A DNA stretch of 64,000 bases from an uncultured Sphaerochaeta sp. (GTDB lineage: Bacteria > Spirochaetota > Spirochaetia > Sphaerochaetales > Sphaerochaetaceae). The notes under the pieces were generated by a model that worked only from the letters and a program-made list of their open reading frames with translations, did not search any database and had not been told where the DNA came from. Shown here one piece after another: positions 16,574-25,997 of this stretch (positions are counted from its first letter, which is position 1; every line of letters begins with the position of its first letter). The stretch is taken from contig NZ_OY781940.1 of the NCBI RefSeq assembly GCF_963677315.1, positions 291,001-355,000 on the forward strand. Direction: 5' to 3'. A program made the translations under genes and the position numbers.

Positions 16574-18115
16574 ATGAGTGAAATAACCACCGACGAAACA
16601 CCCGTCGTGCGAATGGTCAATATAACCAAACACTTCCCCGGGGTACTGGCAAACGACCAAGTTGACCTGACCTTGCACCGCGGAGAGGTTCTCGCCTTGC
16701 TCGGTGAGAACGGCGCCGGCAAGAGTACCCTGATGAATATGTTGGTCGGATTGTATCAGGCCGATAGTGGGGAAATTTATGTAAAGGGAGAGCTGGCAGA
16801 CATCAACTCTCCGCAGGACTCAATGGCCCTTGGAATTGGTATGATCCATCAGGAATTCATGCTGGTAGGGAACATGAGTGTAGCAGAGAACATTGTCCTG
16901 GGCATGAAAGATCTTCCTTTTGTACCGCCTATGGCAGAGATACGCGAAAAGATAACGGAGCTGAGCAAGCGCTATGGCTTGCAAGTCTATCCGGATAAGA
17001 TAATTCAGGATCTTTCGGTTGGGGAACAACAGCGTGTAGAAATATTGAAGTTGTTGTACCGTGGGGCTGACATTCTCATTCTTGATGAACCTACAGCAGT
17101 GCTGACTCCTGGGGAAGCAAGAGATTTGAATGAGATCCTGAAGAAGATGCTCGCTGAAGGCAAGAGCGCTATCTTCATTACCCACAAGATGGATGAGGTA
17201 ATGGAGTTCAGCCATACCGTCCAAGTACTGAGACGAGGGAAAAGTGTATCAGTCTGTCCTACCAAATCGATAAAACGGGTGCAGGACTTGGCCAACATGA
17301 TGGTAGGTCGTGATGTACTCTTTTCCTTGGAACGTGGCCCGTACAACCCAGGGGAAGTCAAGGTCGAAGTGAAGGACATTCTTGCACTGCCTGTAGGGGG
17401 AGGAAAACCTGTTCTTGATAATATCTCCTTCTCAATTCGTGGTGGTGAAATTTTAGGTATCGCTGGTGTTGCAGGCAATGGCCAGCAACAGTTGACTGAG
17501 GCCATCACGGGTCTTCTGAAAGTCAACGGTGGAACCATTTACCTCAACGGAAAGGACATGACAAACAAGACTCCATTGCAGGTTATCAAGACTGGAGTAA
17601 GCCATATCCCAGCCGACCGCGGTAGAATGGGTGTGGTTGGAGACATGAGTGTCGGAGACAATCTCTCGATGAAGAAATATCGTACGGTTGAACTCTCCGC
17701 ACACAATATCATCAAGCGGGGGCTGGTCCGGAAGTTTGCAGACCGCCTCATTGAATTATTCACTATCAAGACCCCCAACCAGGATACTTCGGTGAAATTC
17801 CTGAGTGGAGGGAATATCCAAAAAACGATTCTGGCACGAGAGATTGACTCCTGTGGAGGTATCCTTGTTGCCGTCTACCCTTCCCGAGGGCTTGATGTTG
17901 GAGCAACAGAAGCAGTACGTCAAAACCTGATCAAGCAGAGGGACAAAGGGTGTGCCGTTCTGCTGGTCAGTGAGGAACTGGAAGAACTGTTGATGGTTGC
18001 AGACAAGATCGCAGTTATGTTTGAAGGAAGAATTATGGACATCGTAGAGGCAAAGGATGCAAAAACCGAGGAACTTGGCATGTTGATGGCAGGTGTTGAA
18101 AGGAGGGATATATGA
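16574..18115 (+). CDS. Nucleoside ABC importer, double ATP-binding protein
   Basis: A 513-residue ATPase with two ABC domains, as in the ribose/BMP-type importers. The first domain has Walker A GENGAGKST, signature LSVGEQQRVEI and Walker B ILILDEPTAVLTP. The second has a degenerate Walker A (GVAGNGQQQLTEA) and signature LSGGNIQKTILAREI. The one-sided degeneration is normal in this family. ATG at 16574 is preferred over a TTG 18 codons upstream because that stretch lacks conserved residues. Its end overlaps the first permease by 4 nt. Confidence 0.92.
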   Translation: MSEITTDETPVVRMVNITKHFPGVLANDQVDLTLHRGEVLALLGENGAGKSTLMNMLVGLYQADSGEIYVKGELADINSPQDSMALGIGMIHQEFMLVGNMSVAENIVLGMKDLPFVPPMAEIREKITELSKRYGLQVYPDKIIQDLSVGEQQRVEILKLLYRGADILILDEPTAVLTPGEARDLNEILKKMLAEGKSAIFITHKMDEVMEFSHTVQVLRRGKSVSVCPTKSIKRVQDLANMMVGRDVLFSLERGPYNPGEVKVEVKDILALPVGGGKPVLDNISFSIRGGEILGIAGVAGNGQQQLTEAITGLLKVNGGTIYLNGKDMTNKTPLQVIKTGVSHIPADRGRMGVVGDMSVGDNLSMKKYRTVELSAHNIIKRGLVRKFADRLIELFTIKTPNQDTSVKFLSGGNIQKTILAREIDSCGGILVAVYPSRGLDVGATEAVRQNLIKQRDKGCAVLLVSEELEELLMVADKIAVMFEGRIMDIVEAKDAKTEELGMLMAGVERRDI

Positions 18116-19179
18116 AATTCCGCTTGGAAAAGCGCGACTACCGATCCACGAGAATGGCGGTACTCGTCCCTGTAGTCAGCCTGCTGGTCTCCTTTGTTCT
18201 GGGAGCTATCGTGCTGCTTATCTCTGATGCAAATCCATTTCAAGCATATGCAGCTATGATCAAGGGAGCCTTCGGCAGCCAGACAAAGTTGCAATACACA
18301 CTGGTAAAATCCATCCCCTTGCTCCTCTGCGGTCTTGCTGTGGGAATAGCATTTCGTTTGAAGTTCTGGAATATTGGTGCTGAAGGACAGTATGTCGGTG
18401 GCGTCATCGGTATTACCTGGGTCATGCAGTTTTGGACATTCCTTCCAACCGCACTGCTTTTACCGGTCGGTATGGTCGTCGGTATCCTGTTCGGCGCCTT
18501 GTGGGGAGGTATCCCCGGTGTATTGAAGGCTCAGTGGAGTGTTGATGAGACACTCACCACACTGATGATGAACTATATCATCATCGGTTTTGCTGAATAC
18601 CTGTATTTCAATGCGTGGAAGGCTCCACGGGGAAATATGGGGACGGTGCTCTATCCCAAGGAAGCCTGGCTTCCCAGAATCTGGGGCCGAGTACATGGAG
18701 GCATTTTCTTTGCTTTGATCCTTGTAGGCATTCTCTGGTTTGTCTTGTATAAGACACGTTGGGGTTTCGAACTGAATATGATCGGCAAGAACAAACGGGC
18801 AGCAGAGTGCCAGGGAGTTTCGATCAAGAAGAATATCATCCTTGCCATGTTGCTCAGTGGAGCAATTGCTGGTTTGGCTGGTGTTATCGATGCAGCAGCG
18901 GTAACGCACCAGTTGACCAAGGGAGTGGATGCAGGATACGGATTCACCGGTATTATCATTGCCTGGATGAGTGGTCTCAATCCATTCGTGTCCATTGTGG
19001 TCTCAGTTATCATGGCCGCACTCGAAACGGGTAGTGATGCTTTGCAGATGACCATGAAGCTGCCCAATGCGATGGGCGCAGTCCTGCAAGGACTGATTCT
19101 CATCCCATTGCTGGCAGGCAATATCTTTATCGAATACCGATTGCTCGTCATTAAAACCCGTAAGGAGGTTACCGCATGA
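18112..19179 (+). CDS. Nucleoside ABC importer permease, first subunit
   Basis: A 355-residue integral membrane protein of the BPD_transp_2 permease family (YufP-like). Hydrophobic helices run throughout, starting with AVLVPVVSLLVSFVLGAIVLL. Conserved features include GLAVGIAFRLKFWNIGAEGQ and the coupling-type loop MIGKNKRAAECQGVSIKK. It would form half of the membrane channel with the next gene. The start overlaps the ATPase gene and the end overlaps the second permease, so all three are translationally coupled. Confidence 0.92.
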   Translation: MKFRLEKRDYRSTRMAVLVPVVSLLVSFVLGAIVLLISDANPFQAYAAMIKGAFGSQTKLQYTLVKSIPLLLCGLAVGIAFRLKFWNIGAEGQYVGGVIGITWVMQFWTFLPTALLLPVGMVVGILFGALWGGIPGVLKAQWSVDETLTTLMMNYIIIGFAEYLYFNAWKAPRGNMGTVLYPKEAWLPRIWGRVHGGIFFALILVGILWFVLYKTRWGFELNMIGKNKRAAECQGVSIKKNIILAMLLSGAIAGLAGVIDAAAVTHQLTKGVDAGYGFTGIIIAWMSGLNPFVSIVVSVIMAALETGSDALQMTMKLPNAMGAVLQGLILIPLLAGNIFIEYRLLVIKTRKEVTA

Positions 19180-20147
19180 ACATGCTTGATTTCATCACGA
19201 AACTACTAGCGGCAACATTGGCCATGGGGACCTCCCTTGCGTATGCAACCTTGGGTGAGGTCTATACCCAGAAGACAGGGATACTGAACCTGGGAATGGA
19301 AGGCATCATGCTCATGGGTGCTCTTGCAGGATTCACCACAGCGTTCAATACCGGGAATCTGTATCTAGCTCTGATGATGGCGATGCTGGTGGGCGGGTTC
19401 TTCAGCCTTATCCATGCATTCCTCTGTATTACGATGAGGGCCAATCAGGTTCCAGCAGGTCTTGCCATCACCATGTTTGGCACTGGTCTTGCAAACTTCC
19501 TGGGAGAACGTCTTGGACCTGCCTCCAACGGATACAACCTCACCGGCATGAACATCCCTGACAAGTTCAGCAACATTGCAATCCCATTCTTGAGTGATAT
19601 CCCCATCCTGGGAGCACTCTTTGATGTGAGTTTGCTTACCTATGCGCTGTACATTCTTATCCCATTTGCCTGGTTCTTCATGTACAAGACCAAGCATGGC
19701 ATGGTTGTCCGCGCTGTTGGTGAAAATCCAAGAACAGCGGCATCGATGGGTATCTCAGTTACCAAGATCCGGTATCTATACACCGTAATTGGAGGTATGC
19801 TTGCTGGTCTTGGTGGAGCTTGTCTCTCTTTGAGTTTCACTCCCAGCTGGAATGAAGGCATGACTGGAGGCAAGGGCTGGATTGTCATCGCCTTGGTTAT
19901 CTTCTCCACCTGGAATCCGGCGCGTGTAGTAATCGGAACACTGGTTTTTGGTGGTATCACCAGTCTGCAGTTCAGCCTACAGGCTGCTGGACTGAAGATG
20001 GTCATCCCAAGCCAATTCCTTGGATTCTCGCCGTATCTGATCACACTTGTTGCTTTGGCGGCCATGACCATCATCAACCAGAAGAAAAAAGGCTCATTTG
20101 CCTCTCCTTCTGCCTTGGGAACGTCGTTTGCCATCGACGACAAATAA
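19176..20147 (+). CDS. Nucleoside ABC importer permease, second subunit
   Basis: A 323-residue permease paralogous to its neighbour (YufQ-like), with YATLGEVYTQKTGILNLGMEGIM near the N-terminus (an ATPase-contact and gating region in the family) and the loop VRAVGENPRTAASMGISVTK. It contains about eight to ten hydrophobic segments. The start ATG follows AAGGAGGTTACCGC and overlaps the first permease by 4 nt. It is the last gene of the operon, followed by a clear stem-loop. Confidence 0.92.
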   Translation: MNMLDFITKLLAATLAMGTSLAYATLGEVYTQKTGILNLGMEGIMLMGALAGFTTAFNTGNLYLALMMAMLVGGFFSLIHAFLCITMRANQVPAGLAITMFGTGLANFLGERLGPASNGYNLTGMNIPDKFSNIAIPFLSDIPILGALFDVSLLTYALYILIPFAWFFMYKTKHGMVVRAVGENPRTAASMGISVTKIRYLYTVIGGMLAGLGGACLSLSFTPSWNEGMTGGKGWIVIALVIFSTWNPARVVIGTLVFGGITSLQFSLQAAGLKMVIPSQFLGFSPYLITLVALAAMTIINQKKKGSFASPSALGTSFAIDDK

Positions 20148-20172
20148 TTGCATAGTTTTTTCTGCCATCAAG

Positions 20173-20192
20173 AGGGGACCTTCGGGTCCCCT
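20173..20192 (+). terminator. Stem-loop terminator after the nucleoside ABC operon
   Basis: AGGGGACC-TTCG-GGTCCCCT is a perfect 8-bp stem with a stable UUCG-type loop, followed by a pyrimidine-rich TCTCCTTGCTT. The T run is imperfect, but position and stem make an intrinsic terminator likely. Confidence 0.8.
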
Positions 20193-20236
20193 TCTCCTTG
20201 CTTGCACACCTGCTTGCAAACAAGTACCATGCTTCC

Positions 20237-20704
20237 ATGAAAAAGACCAACGCGATGAGGATCCTGGAGGCACAAGCCATTCCCTATGAGGTAGTGGAAT
20301 ACACATGGGATGAAGAGCACCTGGATGCAGTGCATGCGAGTGAGGTTGCAGGTTTGGAACCTTCTCAGGTTTTCAAGACAATCGTGCTAGAGGATAGTGA
20401 GAAGCAGATATTTGTATTCTGCCTTCCTGCAGACTTCTCTGTCAGCCTGAAGAAAGTGAGAGCATTGACGGGTAGCAAGGATATAGCGTTATTGAAGCTT
20501 GACCGATTGCAGTCTGTCACTGGGTATATTCGTGGAGGTTGCAGCCCCTTGGGAATGAAAAGACAATTCCCCACCTTCATCGAGGAAGTCGCCCAGATGG
20601 AACCGTATATCCATGTGAGTGCAGGAATACGTGGTCTGCAGCTGAAAATCAAACCGGAAGACCTCGTATCAGCAACACAAGGACAGTTTGCAGACTTTAC
20701 TTAG
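20237..20704 (+). CDS. ybaK: YbaK/EbsC-family Cys-tRNA(Pro) deacylase
   Basis: A 155-residue protein that probably hydrolyses mischarged Cys-tRNA(Pro). It contains the family's central lysine segment (VFKTIVLEDSEKQIFVFCLPADFSV), and GYIRGGCSPLGMKRQFPTFI, the conserved GGxSPLG loop. The start is placed at the ATG giving MKKTNAMRILEAQ; no strong Shine-Dalgarno is visible. Its stop overlaps the stop of the opposite DUF6320-like gene. Confidence 0.88.
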   Translation: MKKTNAMRILEAQAIPYEVVEYTWDEEHLDAVHASEVAGLEPSQVFKTIVLEDSEKQIFVFCLPADFSVSLKKVRALTGSKDIALLKLDRLQSVTGYIRGGCSPLGMKRQFPTFIEEVAQMEPYIHVSAGIRGLQLKIKPEDLVSATQGQFADFT

Positions 20705-21588
20705 TCATGTCTATTATGACTGGTGAAATATCTCCTGAGGCGTAGGGAAAGAGATACGGCAACCATAAACAACAGGATAACGATTGCCGATACCAAAAGA
20801 CTGCTTGCCCAACGAAGATAGACAGCACCTGTTTGGTAGCGGGTGAGTGCACCATCAAACACTGTACTGGAAATGAAGAGAACCACCATCGACCCGAGCA
20901 CAATATCAGCAATGGGAATCCTGTTTCCCTTTCTATTGGCAAACCAGAAGAGGAACAGAGAGGATCCACCCAAAAGTGCAAGGAGTGTTGGTATGGCTAC
21001 TGGAAGGAACCAAGTAAAGGAACCAGAGACAACCACGTTGATAAGCGCTACATAGAAGAGAGTAGTCAACACACTTAGTGCTACACCTCCCTTCGCATGC
21101 TTCTTTGCCCATCTGGTCCAAGGAAACACCCCATACATCCAGAACATTGCAATGCCACCAGCTGCAACTAGTGACCAAGCCCATGAAAAATCATACCCAT
21201 CAAGCCCAAGAAGCAAGATTGCAGCATTCAGGCTTTGCCAACTTGCATGATTGATATAATGGGGTTTTGTCAGAACGATGGAAACAAGGCTTACAGCAGC
21301 CATGGCTATACAGAACAGAGGAATGAAGGCATACGCCAAGGCTCCAGAAAAGAAAAGGGAGAGCCCAACGGTAATCTCGCTGACCACAAACAAGGCCACG
21401 ATTAATTCAACCAAGCCTTTTCTTGCCTTGGTTATACCACGGGTTCCCTCTGGTGGCAATTTCTTTGCAAAGAGAGGCTCGCTTAAGGTTTCCTCCATTC
21501 CTGGGGGAAGCTGGACCTCCGTTCCGCATAATGGGCAGGTCTTTGCCCCACTGGATAGCTTAACTCCACATTGTACGCAATATGCCAT
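20701..21588 (-). CDS. Zinc-ribbon membrane protein (DUF6320-like)
   Basis: A 295-residue protein that begins with a zinc ribbon (CVQCGVKLSSGAKTCPLCG, two CxxC pairs) followed by a linker and about seven hydrophobic helices. This layout matches the DUF6320 proteins found next to acyltransferases of the condensation-domain type, exactly as here (8 nt behind such a gene). Function unknown; a membrane partner of the acyltransferase is a reasonable guess. Last gene of its operon. Confidence 0.75.
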   Translation of the reverse strand: MAYCVQCGVKLSSGAKTCPLCGTEVQLPPGMEETLSEPLFAKKLPPEGTRGITKARKGLVELIVALFVVSEITVGLSLFFSGALAYAFIPLFCIAMAAVSLVSIVLTKPHYINHASWQSLNAAILLLGLDGYDFSWAWSLVAAGGIAMFWMYGVFPWTRWAKKHAKGGVALSVLTTLFYVALINVVVSGSFTWFLPVAIPTLLALLGGSSLFLFWFANRKGNRIPIADIVLGSMVVLFISSTVFDGALTRYQTGAVYLRWASSLLVSAIVILLFMVAVSLSLRLRRYFTSHNRHD

Positions 21589-21596
21589 GGCTGTAT

Positions 21597-22901
21597 TTAC
21601 CTCGTATCTTCCCTGTTGGTTGCAATTTCGACTTGGATACCATCTTCCACCAAGAAGGTACAGAAGAGCCGCTCCAAGGAGGTGTCTGTTGCATAGAAAC
21701 TGTTGAAATTCACCACTATCCTATCGAGATAGCCGATGACCGACAAGCTTATCTTGTTCAGCAACCCGGGGCTCAGATGGAAGTCACAACGCAATACCTG
21801 CCTCTGCAATTGAGGCGGTAGCGCAACATACCCAAGATTTGAGATTACTCCACTGTACTGATCATCTCCAAGAAAATCCGAGAGGAGCTTGAACAGAGGA
21901 TTCTTCAATGCAGTGGGGGCAAAACGAATCAGGGGGATTCTTTCCCCCGATACATTTCGCTTGATCTGGCTCAACAACCGTTTTTTTGACTGCGCCTGAA
22001 CCATCTGCAAATGAACCTCAGTGGCAATCTCATCAAACTCATAGAAGCCTAATGCTGGCTCAATACCGACAACGGCAAACAGGGTAAAATTCCTCATCGT
22101 ATCATAGCCGAATATTCTTCTCAGATTCATAGGGACAGAAAGTCGTATAGGCTTGCGCTGCTTCTGGCTAGGAATCTCTTCAATTTGCAGTTGTTGCAGA
22201 CTGTAGAGATAGACTGATGAGAGGTACTCCCCTATGGTAAGTGACCTCTCTTTTGCCCGTTCCTTGATCTGCTCGGTTAAAACGGTTGCGCTGATTACCT
22301 TTACCCGATCATCAAATGGACCGTTTCCCTTGCGATGATAGGCTTTGCTAATCGTAGGATAGGATGGTACATGCTTATCGTAGAGATGTTGGAATGGGTC
22401 ACTAAACTCCTGCTTGGCGGGTCGCACCCGATAATCCAATCCACTGGAGAACTTGACCTGTTGTATTCCTGCATGATGACAGTACCGTTCAACCAATAGC
22501 TTGAGGTAGTTCATTGCCCCAGAGCCGTCTGTAAGAGCATGAAAACACTCCAATGCTATTCGATGTTCACTATAGAGCACCTTAAAAAGGTACCCATTGT
22601 TCTCCTTGAACGCAAATCGCCCGCTGGGATAACTTCCCTCTTCATGGACAACTGGCTCTGCATCATTGGGAGAGAGGTAATACCAGAAAAAACCAGTATG
22701 TAGGCGAACCTTCGCATAGGAACAACGATACAGGAGGTCGTGCAATGCCTGCTCCAGGATCGTTTTCTTTATGGTGAATGAAAAATCCATGGAGACACGG
22801 AATGTATTCGCATTGAATACAGCCTCGGTGGGAGGATAGATCAATGCAGAGTTATCGAGAGCGATGAAACCTTCTGGTGCAAAATTTTGGATACGTTTCA
22901 T
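21597..22901 (-). CDS. Condensation-fold acyltransferase (alcohol acetyltransferase-like)
   Basis: A 434-residue protein of the chloramphenicol acetyltransferase/condensation superfamily. The catalytic motif HxxxDG is seen as FHALTDGSGAMNYL near residue 117, and a later DxFxx-like region follows. It would transfer an acyl group from CoA to an unknown alcohol or sugar. The N-terminus (SALIYPPTEAVFNANTFRVS) matches the alcohol-acetyltransferase-like group. Its ATG shares a base with the gcvT stop (TAATG), so they are coupled. Confidence 0.75.
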   Translation of the reverse strand: MKRIQNFAPEGFIALDNSALIYPPTEAVFNANTFRVSMDFSFTIKKTILEQALHDLLYRCSYAKVRLHTGFFWYYLSPNDAEPVVHEEGSYPSGRFAFKENNGYLFKVLYSEHRIALECFHALTDGSGAMNYLKLLVERYCHHAGIQQVKFSSGLDYRVRPAKQEFSDPFQHLYDKHVPSYPTISKAYHRKGNGPFDDRVKVISATVLTEQIKERAKERSLTIGEYLSSVYLYSLQQLQIEEIPSQKQRKPIRLSVPMNLRRIFGYDTMRNFTLFAVVGIEPALGFYEFDEIATEVHLQMVQAQSKKRLLSQIKRNVSGERIPLIRFAPTALKNPLFKLLSDFLGDDQYSGVISNLGYVALPPQLQRQVLRCDFHLSPGLLNKISLSVIGYLDRIVVNFNSFYATDTSLERLFCTFLVEDGIQVEIATNREDTR

Positions 22902-24019
22902 TATAATTCGCTGTTTTTCACTCCATGCTTATAGAAAGGCGTCTTCACCAGCTTCGCCTTTTTTCGTTGCCCGTGGATTTCAATGTCCACAGTGTCACCG
23001 AACTTGAGTCCGGCCTCTCGTTTGATCAGTATATAGGCACAGAAGATTCCCAAGGTAGGGCTTTTTGTCCCACTGGTTACATACCCGATATCCTCATCTT
23101 CCAGAAATACGCGATAACCACTACGTGGAACCGCTTTTTCCACCATCTCTATGCCTCTCAGCGTTCTGGGAATACCCGCTTCTTTCTGGACAAGCAAAGC
23201 ATCCCTTCCACAGAAATCACTCTTTTCCAGCTTCACAAACATGGAAAGATTTGCTTCCAATGGGGTAATAGTATCGCTGATCTCGTGGCCGTACAATGGC
23301 AGTTTTGCTTCCATGCGCAAGGTGTCACGACTTCCCAGACCACAACAGATAAGGCCAAATGGCTTGCCTGCTTCCAACAGGATATCCCAGAGCAGGGGTC
23401 CATCTTCAGCAGCACAATACAGCTCATACCCATCTTCCCCTGTGTACCCTGTTCGGCTGATAAGTGCCATCACCTCCCCTACTTCACACTGGCTGCGGAA
23501 GCGGAAGGTTTGCAAGCTATTACAATCAGGCAACAAGGTAGAGAGTATCTGGGAAGCGAGAGGACCCTGCAAAGCCAACAGAACCGTTGCATCGGAAATG
23601 TCCTGTACCATCGGGCATTCCCCTGCTTTGGGATTGCCTTGCTTGATCCATTCCAGGTCCTTCTCACAATTGGATGCGTTCATTACAACCATGAAAGAGA
23701 TATCGGAGCGGCGGTAGATGAGCAAATCATCAACCACCGTTCCATCAGGATAACACATCAGTGTATAGCGGCATTGCCCGACCTGCATATCACTGATTGA
23801 GTTCGTGCAGAGATAATCAAGATAGGAGGCTGCTGTCTCCCCACTTACATTACACTCACCCATGTGGGAGACATCAAACAGTCCCGCACGTTCTCTCACA
23901 GCGTTATGCTCACCAAGGATACCTGTCTCAAATTGCACAGGCAATTCCCAACCTCCAAAGTCGATCAACTTGACCCCAGGATAGTTTCTATATCGCTCAT
24001 ACAGTGGTGTGTGTTTCAT
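22901..24019 (-). CDS. gcvT: Glycine cleavage T-protein (aminomethyltransferase)
   Basis: A 372-residue protein of the GcvT family, transferring the aminomethyl carbon from lipoylated GcvH to tetrahydrofolate. It has the family start (TPLYERYRNYPGVKLIDFGGWELPVQF in pieces), HNAVRERAGLFDVSHMGE, and SRTGYTGEDGYEL. ATG at 24019 follows AAAGGATATCC. No gcvH or gcvP lies nearby; the neighbours are ridA, an acyltransferase and a membrane protein. Whether it works in glycine cleavage depends on genes elsewhere. Confidence 0.9.
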   Translation of the reverse strand: MKHTPLYERYRNYPGVKLIDFGGWELPVQFETGILGEHNAVRERAGLFDVSHMGECNVSGETAASYLDYLCTNSISDMQVGQCRYTLMCYPDGTVVDDLLIYRRSDISFMVVMNASNCEKDLEWIKQGNPKAGECPMVQDISDATVLLALQGPLASQILSTLLPDCNSLQTFRFRSQCEVGEVMALISRTGYTGEDGYELYCAAEDGPLLWDILLEAGKPFGLICCGLGSRDTLRMEAKLPLYGHEISDTITPLEANLSMFVKLEKSDFCGRDALLVQKEAGIPRTLRGIEMVEKAVPRSGYRVFLEDEDIGYVTSGTKSPTLGIFCAYILIKREAGLKFGDTVDIEIHGQRKKAKLVKTPFYKHGVKNSEL

Positions 24020-24032
24020 GGATATCCTTTGC

Positions 24033-24428
24033 TTATGCCAAGGCAATCATTTCAATTTCTACTGAGACGTCCTTAGGTAGCTTTGCAACCTGAACCGCGG
24101 AACGAGCTGGAAGGATTCCTTCACCAAAATAGGATGCATAGACCTCATTGACTGCTCCAAAGTCATCCATGTTCTTCAGGAACACGGTTGCCTTGACGAC
24201 CTTTGAAAGATCGGTACCAGCTTCTGCCAGAACGGCTTTTAGGTTTTCAAATACTTGTTTTGCCTGATTCGCTGCATCCCCGCCTACCAACTCGTTGGTT
24301 GTTGGATCGACAGGAAGTTGTCCACTCGTAAAGACGAAGGGACCTGCGACAACAGCTTGGCTGTATGGGCCGATGGCTGCAGGGGCATTAGCAGTGGAAA
24401 CTTGTGTTTTTTTCAATTGAAACATCAT
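24033..24428 (-). CDS. ridA: RidA-family enamine/imine deaminase
   Basis: A 131-residue RidA/YjgF protein, which removes reactive 2-aminoacrylate and similar imines. It shows APAAIGPYSQAV, FTSGQLPVDP and the C-terminal LPARSAVQVAKLPKDVSVEIE with the conserved arginine. ATG at 24428 (MMFQLKK) is preferred to the longer reading because AGGAG precedes it and the family starts here. It heads an operon with gcvT 13 nt behind. Confidence 0.93.
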   Translation of the reverse strand: MMFQLKKTQVSTANAPAAIGPYSQAVVAGPFVFTSGQLPVDPTTNELVGGDAANQAKQVFENLKAVLAEAGTDLSKVVKATVFLKNMDDFGAVNEVYASYFGEGILPARSAVQVAKLPKDVSVEIEMIALA

Positions 24429-24558
24429 ATGATAAATTCTCCTCTTTCTCTTAATAGATATGTTTTTCAGTCGTATCTTTCCAGATAAATCTACTGACCA
24501 ACACAGCGTATCATAAAATGAGAAGAATTGCATTGTTTAGGTATGGAAACTCACTGTC

Positions 24559-25203
24559 TTATAGGATTGTAAGGAGCTCTTCCGGGCTACGGACTACGGC
24601 AAGCGTAGTCTCATCCTTCATATGCCCCCTGGGAAATCCGAACCCCCAGTCCACTGCAATAAAGGGAACCTTTGCCTCCATTGCTCCTTTTTGGTCATGA
24701 TACGTATCCCCGATAAGTACTGCATCGTTTGCTTCAATCGAAAGGTCATTGAGTACCTTGTTTACGATATCTGCCTTTGAGAGCGTTGAATCCAGATCAG
24801 CGCCCCGGATGGAATCGAAATACCCATCAAGATTGAAATGTTCCATCATCTGTTTCGCCAGAAGTTCATACTTCAAAGTGCCCACTGCAAGGAGATATCC
24901 TCTCTTTTTCAAGGTGGATAATAGTTGCGGGATACCTGTATAGGGATGAGCATTGAAGCGTCCATGAGTGTCGTATTCAACCCGGTAGAGAGAAATTGCT
25001 TCATCTATCAGGGAGGGTTCAAGATTGTACACTTTCACAAAACATTGCGTTATGGGGGGGCCGATGAATTTACTCAGCTGGTTCACATCATGCTCTGGAG
25101 GTAATCCCAGCTTCTCTATCGCGGCATTAGCCGATGCGAATATCCCTGGAGAGGTATTCATGAGTGTCCCGTCAAGGTCAAAAATTGCAAGTTTGAAGTT
25201 CAT
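24559..25203 (-). CDS. HAD-family phosphatase (phosphoglycolate phosphatase-like)
   Basis: A 214-residue haloacid dehalogenase-type hydrolase. Motif I FDLDGTLMNT (residues 7-16) carries the nucleophile aspartate, motif II falls in AVGTLK, and the acidic motif IV is IGDTYHDQKGA. The alpha-helical cap between motifs I and II is of the PGP/beta-phosphoglucomutase type. The substrate cannot be told. ATG at 25203 overlaps the stop of the inositol phosphatase gene (ATGA). Confidence 0.87.
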   Translation of the reverse strand: MNFKLAIFDLDGTLMNTSPGIFASANAAIEKLGLPPEHDVNQLSKFIGPPITQCFVKVYNLEPSLIDEAISLYRVEYDTHGRFNAHPYTGIPQLLSTLKKRGYLLAVGTLKYELLAKQMMEHFNLDGYFDSIRGADLDSTLSKADIVNKVLNDLSIEANDAVLIGDTYHDQKGAMEAKVPFIAVDWGFGFPRGHMKDETTLAVVRSPEELLTIL

Positions 25204-25997
25204 GCATGCACCATATGCAAAATCCAATCTTGTATCAAGCCGTTTGAGGCTACAAGATCACACCTCTCATCAGTAAACGGTTGTCCAGGGTCTGCACTCT
25301 CCAGCTTCCCCCCTGCTTCTTGGACGATAAGCATCCCAGCTGCAAGGTCATAGTATCCCAGACATCGTTCAAAGTATCCATCAAACCTACCAGCAGCAAT
25401 ATAGGAAAGCTCCAAAGCACAGGAACCAAGGGAACGGAAATCACTGGTAGCCAAGAAGATTCTTCGCATACGTTCAAAATATTCATCCGCCAGGTCATGA
25501 CGGCGATGTGGGGGCACGCAGACCATCAAGGCTTTGGAGACATCATCGATATCACTTACCCTGATCGGTTGTCCATTCAGAAATGCACCATGGCCTTTGC
25601 TTGCCCAGAACAACTCCTGTTGCCTTGGATTATAGACCACCCCTACCAGGGGCTTGAACGGTTCCATTTCCCAGGCAATGCTGATCGTATAATTGGGGAT
25701 TGAGCGAAAGAAATTGGTTGTACCGTCAATGGGATCTATCACCCAGCGACCCATCTCATGCGTACCAGTCTTTCCACTCTCTTCCCCAAAAATCGCATCA
25801 CTAGGAAAGTGCTCCTTGAGTATCTTGATGATGTGATGTTCAGCTGCTTGATCAGTCTCAGTAACAAAATCATTCTTTTGTTTGCTTCTCACTGATATAT
25901 GTTTTGCTTTACCAGCTTCCAGGACCAGTGACCCAGCTGATTTGGCTGCCTGTAAGGCAACTTCAAGGTGGTGTGCTATATGTTGTTCTTGATTCAT
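25200..25997 (-). CDS. Inositol monophosphatase family protein (SuhB-like)
   Basis: A 265-residue metal-dependent phosphatase. The Mg sites are GEESG, WVIDPIDGTTNFFRS and the C-terminal YDLAAGMLIVQEAGG. It probably dephosphorylates myo-inositol 1-phosphate or a related sugar or nucleotide phosphate. It overlaps the upstream 1079-residue gene and the downstream HAD gene by 4 nt each, so three genes are translated in series. Confidence 0.9.
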   Translation of the reverse strand: MNQEQHIAHHLEVALQAAKSAGSLVLEAGKAKHISVRSKQKNDFVTETDQAAEHHIIKILKEHFPSDAIFGEESGKTGTHEMGRWVIDPIDGTTNFFRSIPNYTISIAWEMEPFKPLVGVVYNPRQQELFWASKGHGAFLNGQPIRVSDIDDVSKALMVCVPPHRRHDLADEYFERMRRIFLATSDFRSLGSCALELSYIAAGRFDGYFERCLGYYDLAAGMLIVQEAGGKLESADPGQPFTDERCDLVASNGLIQDWILHMVHA

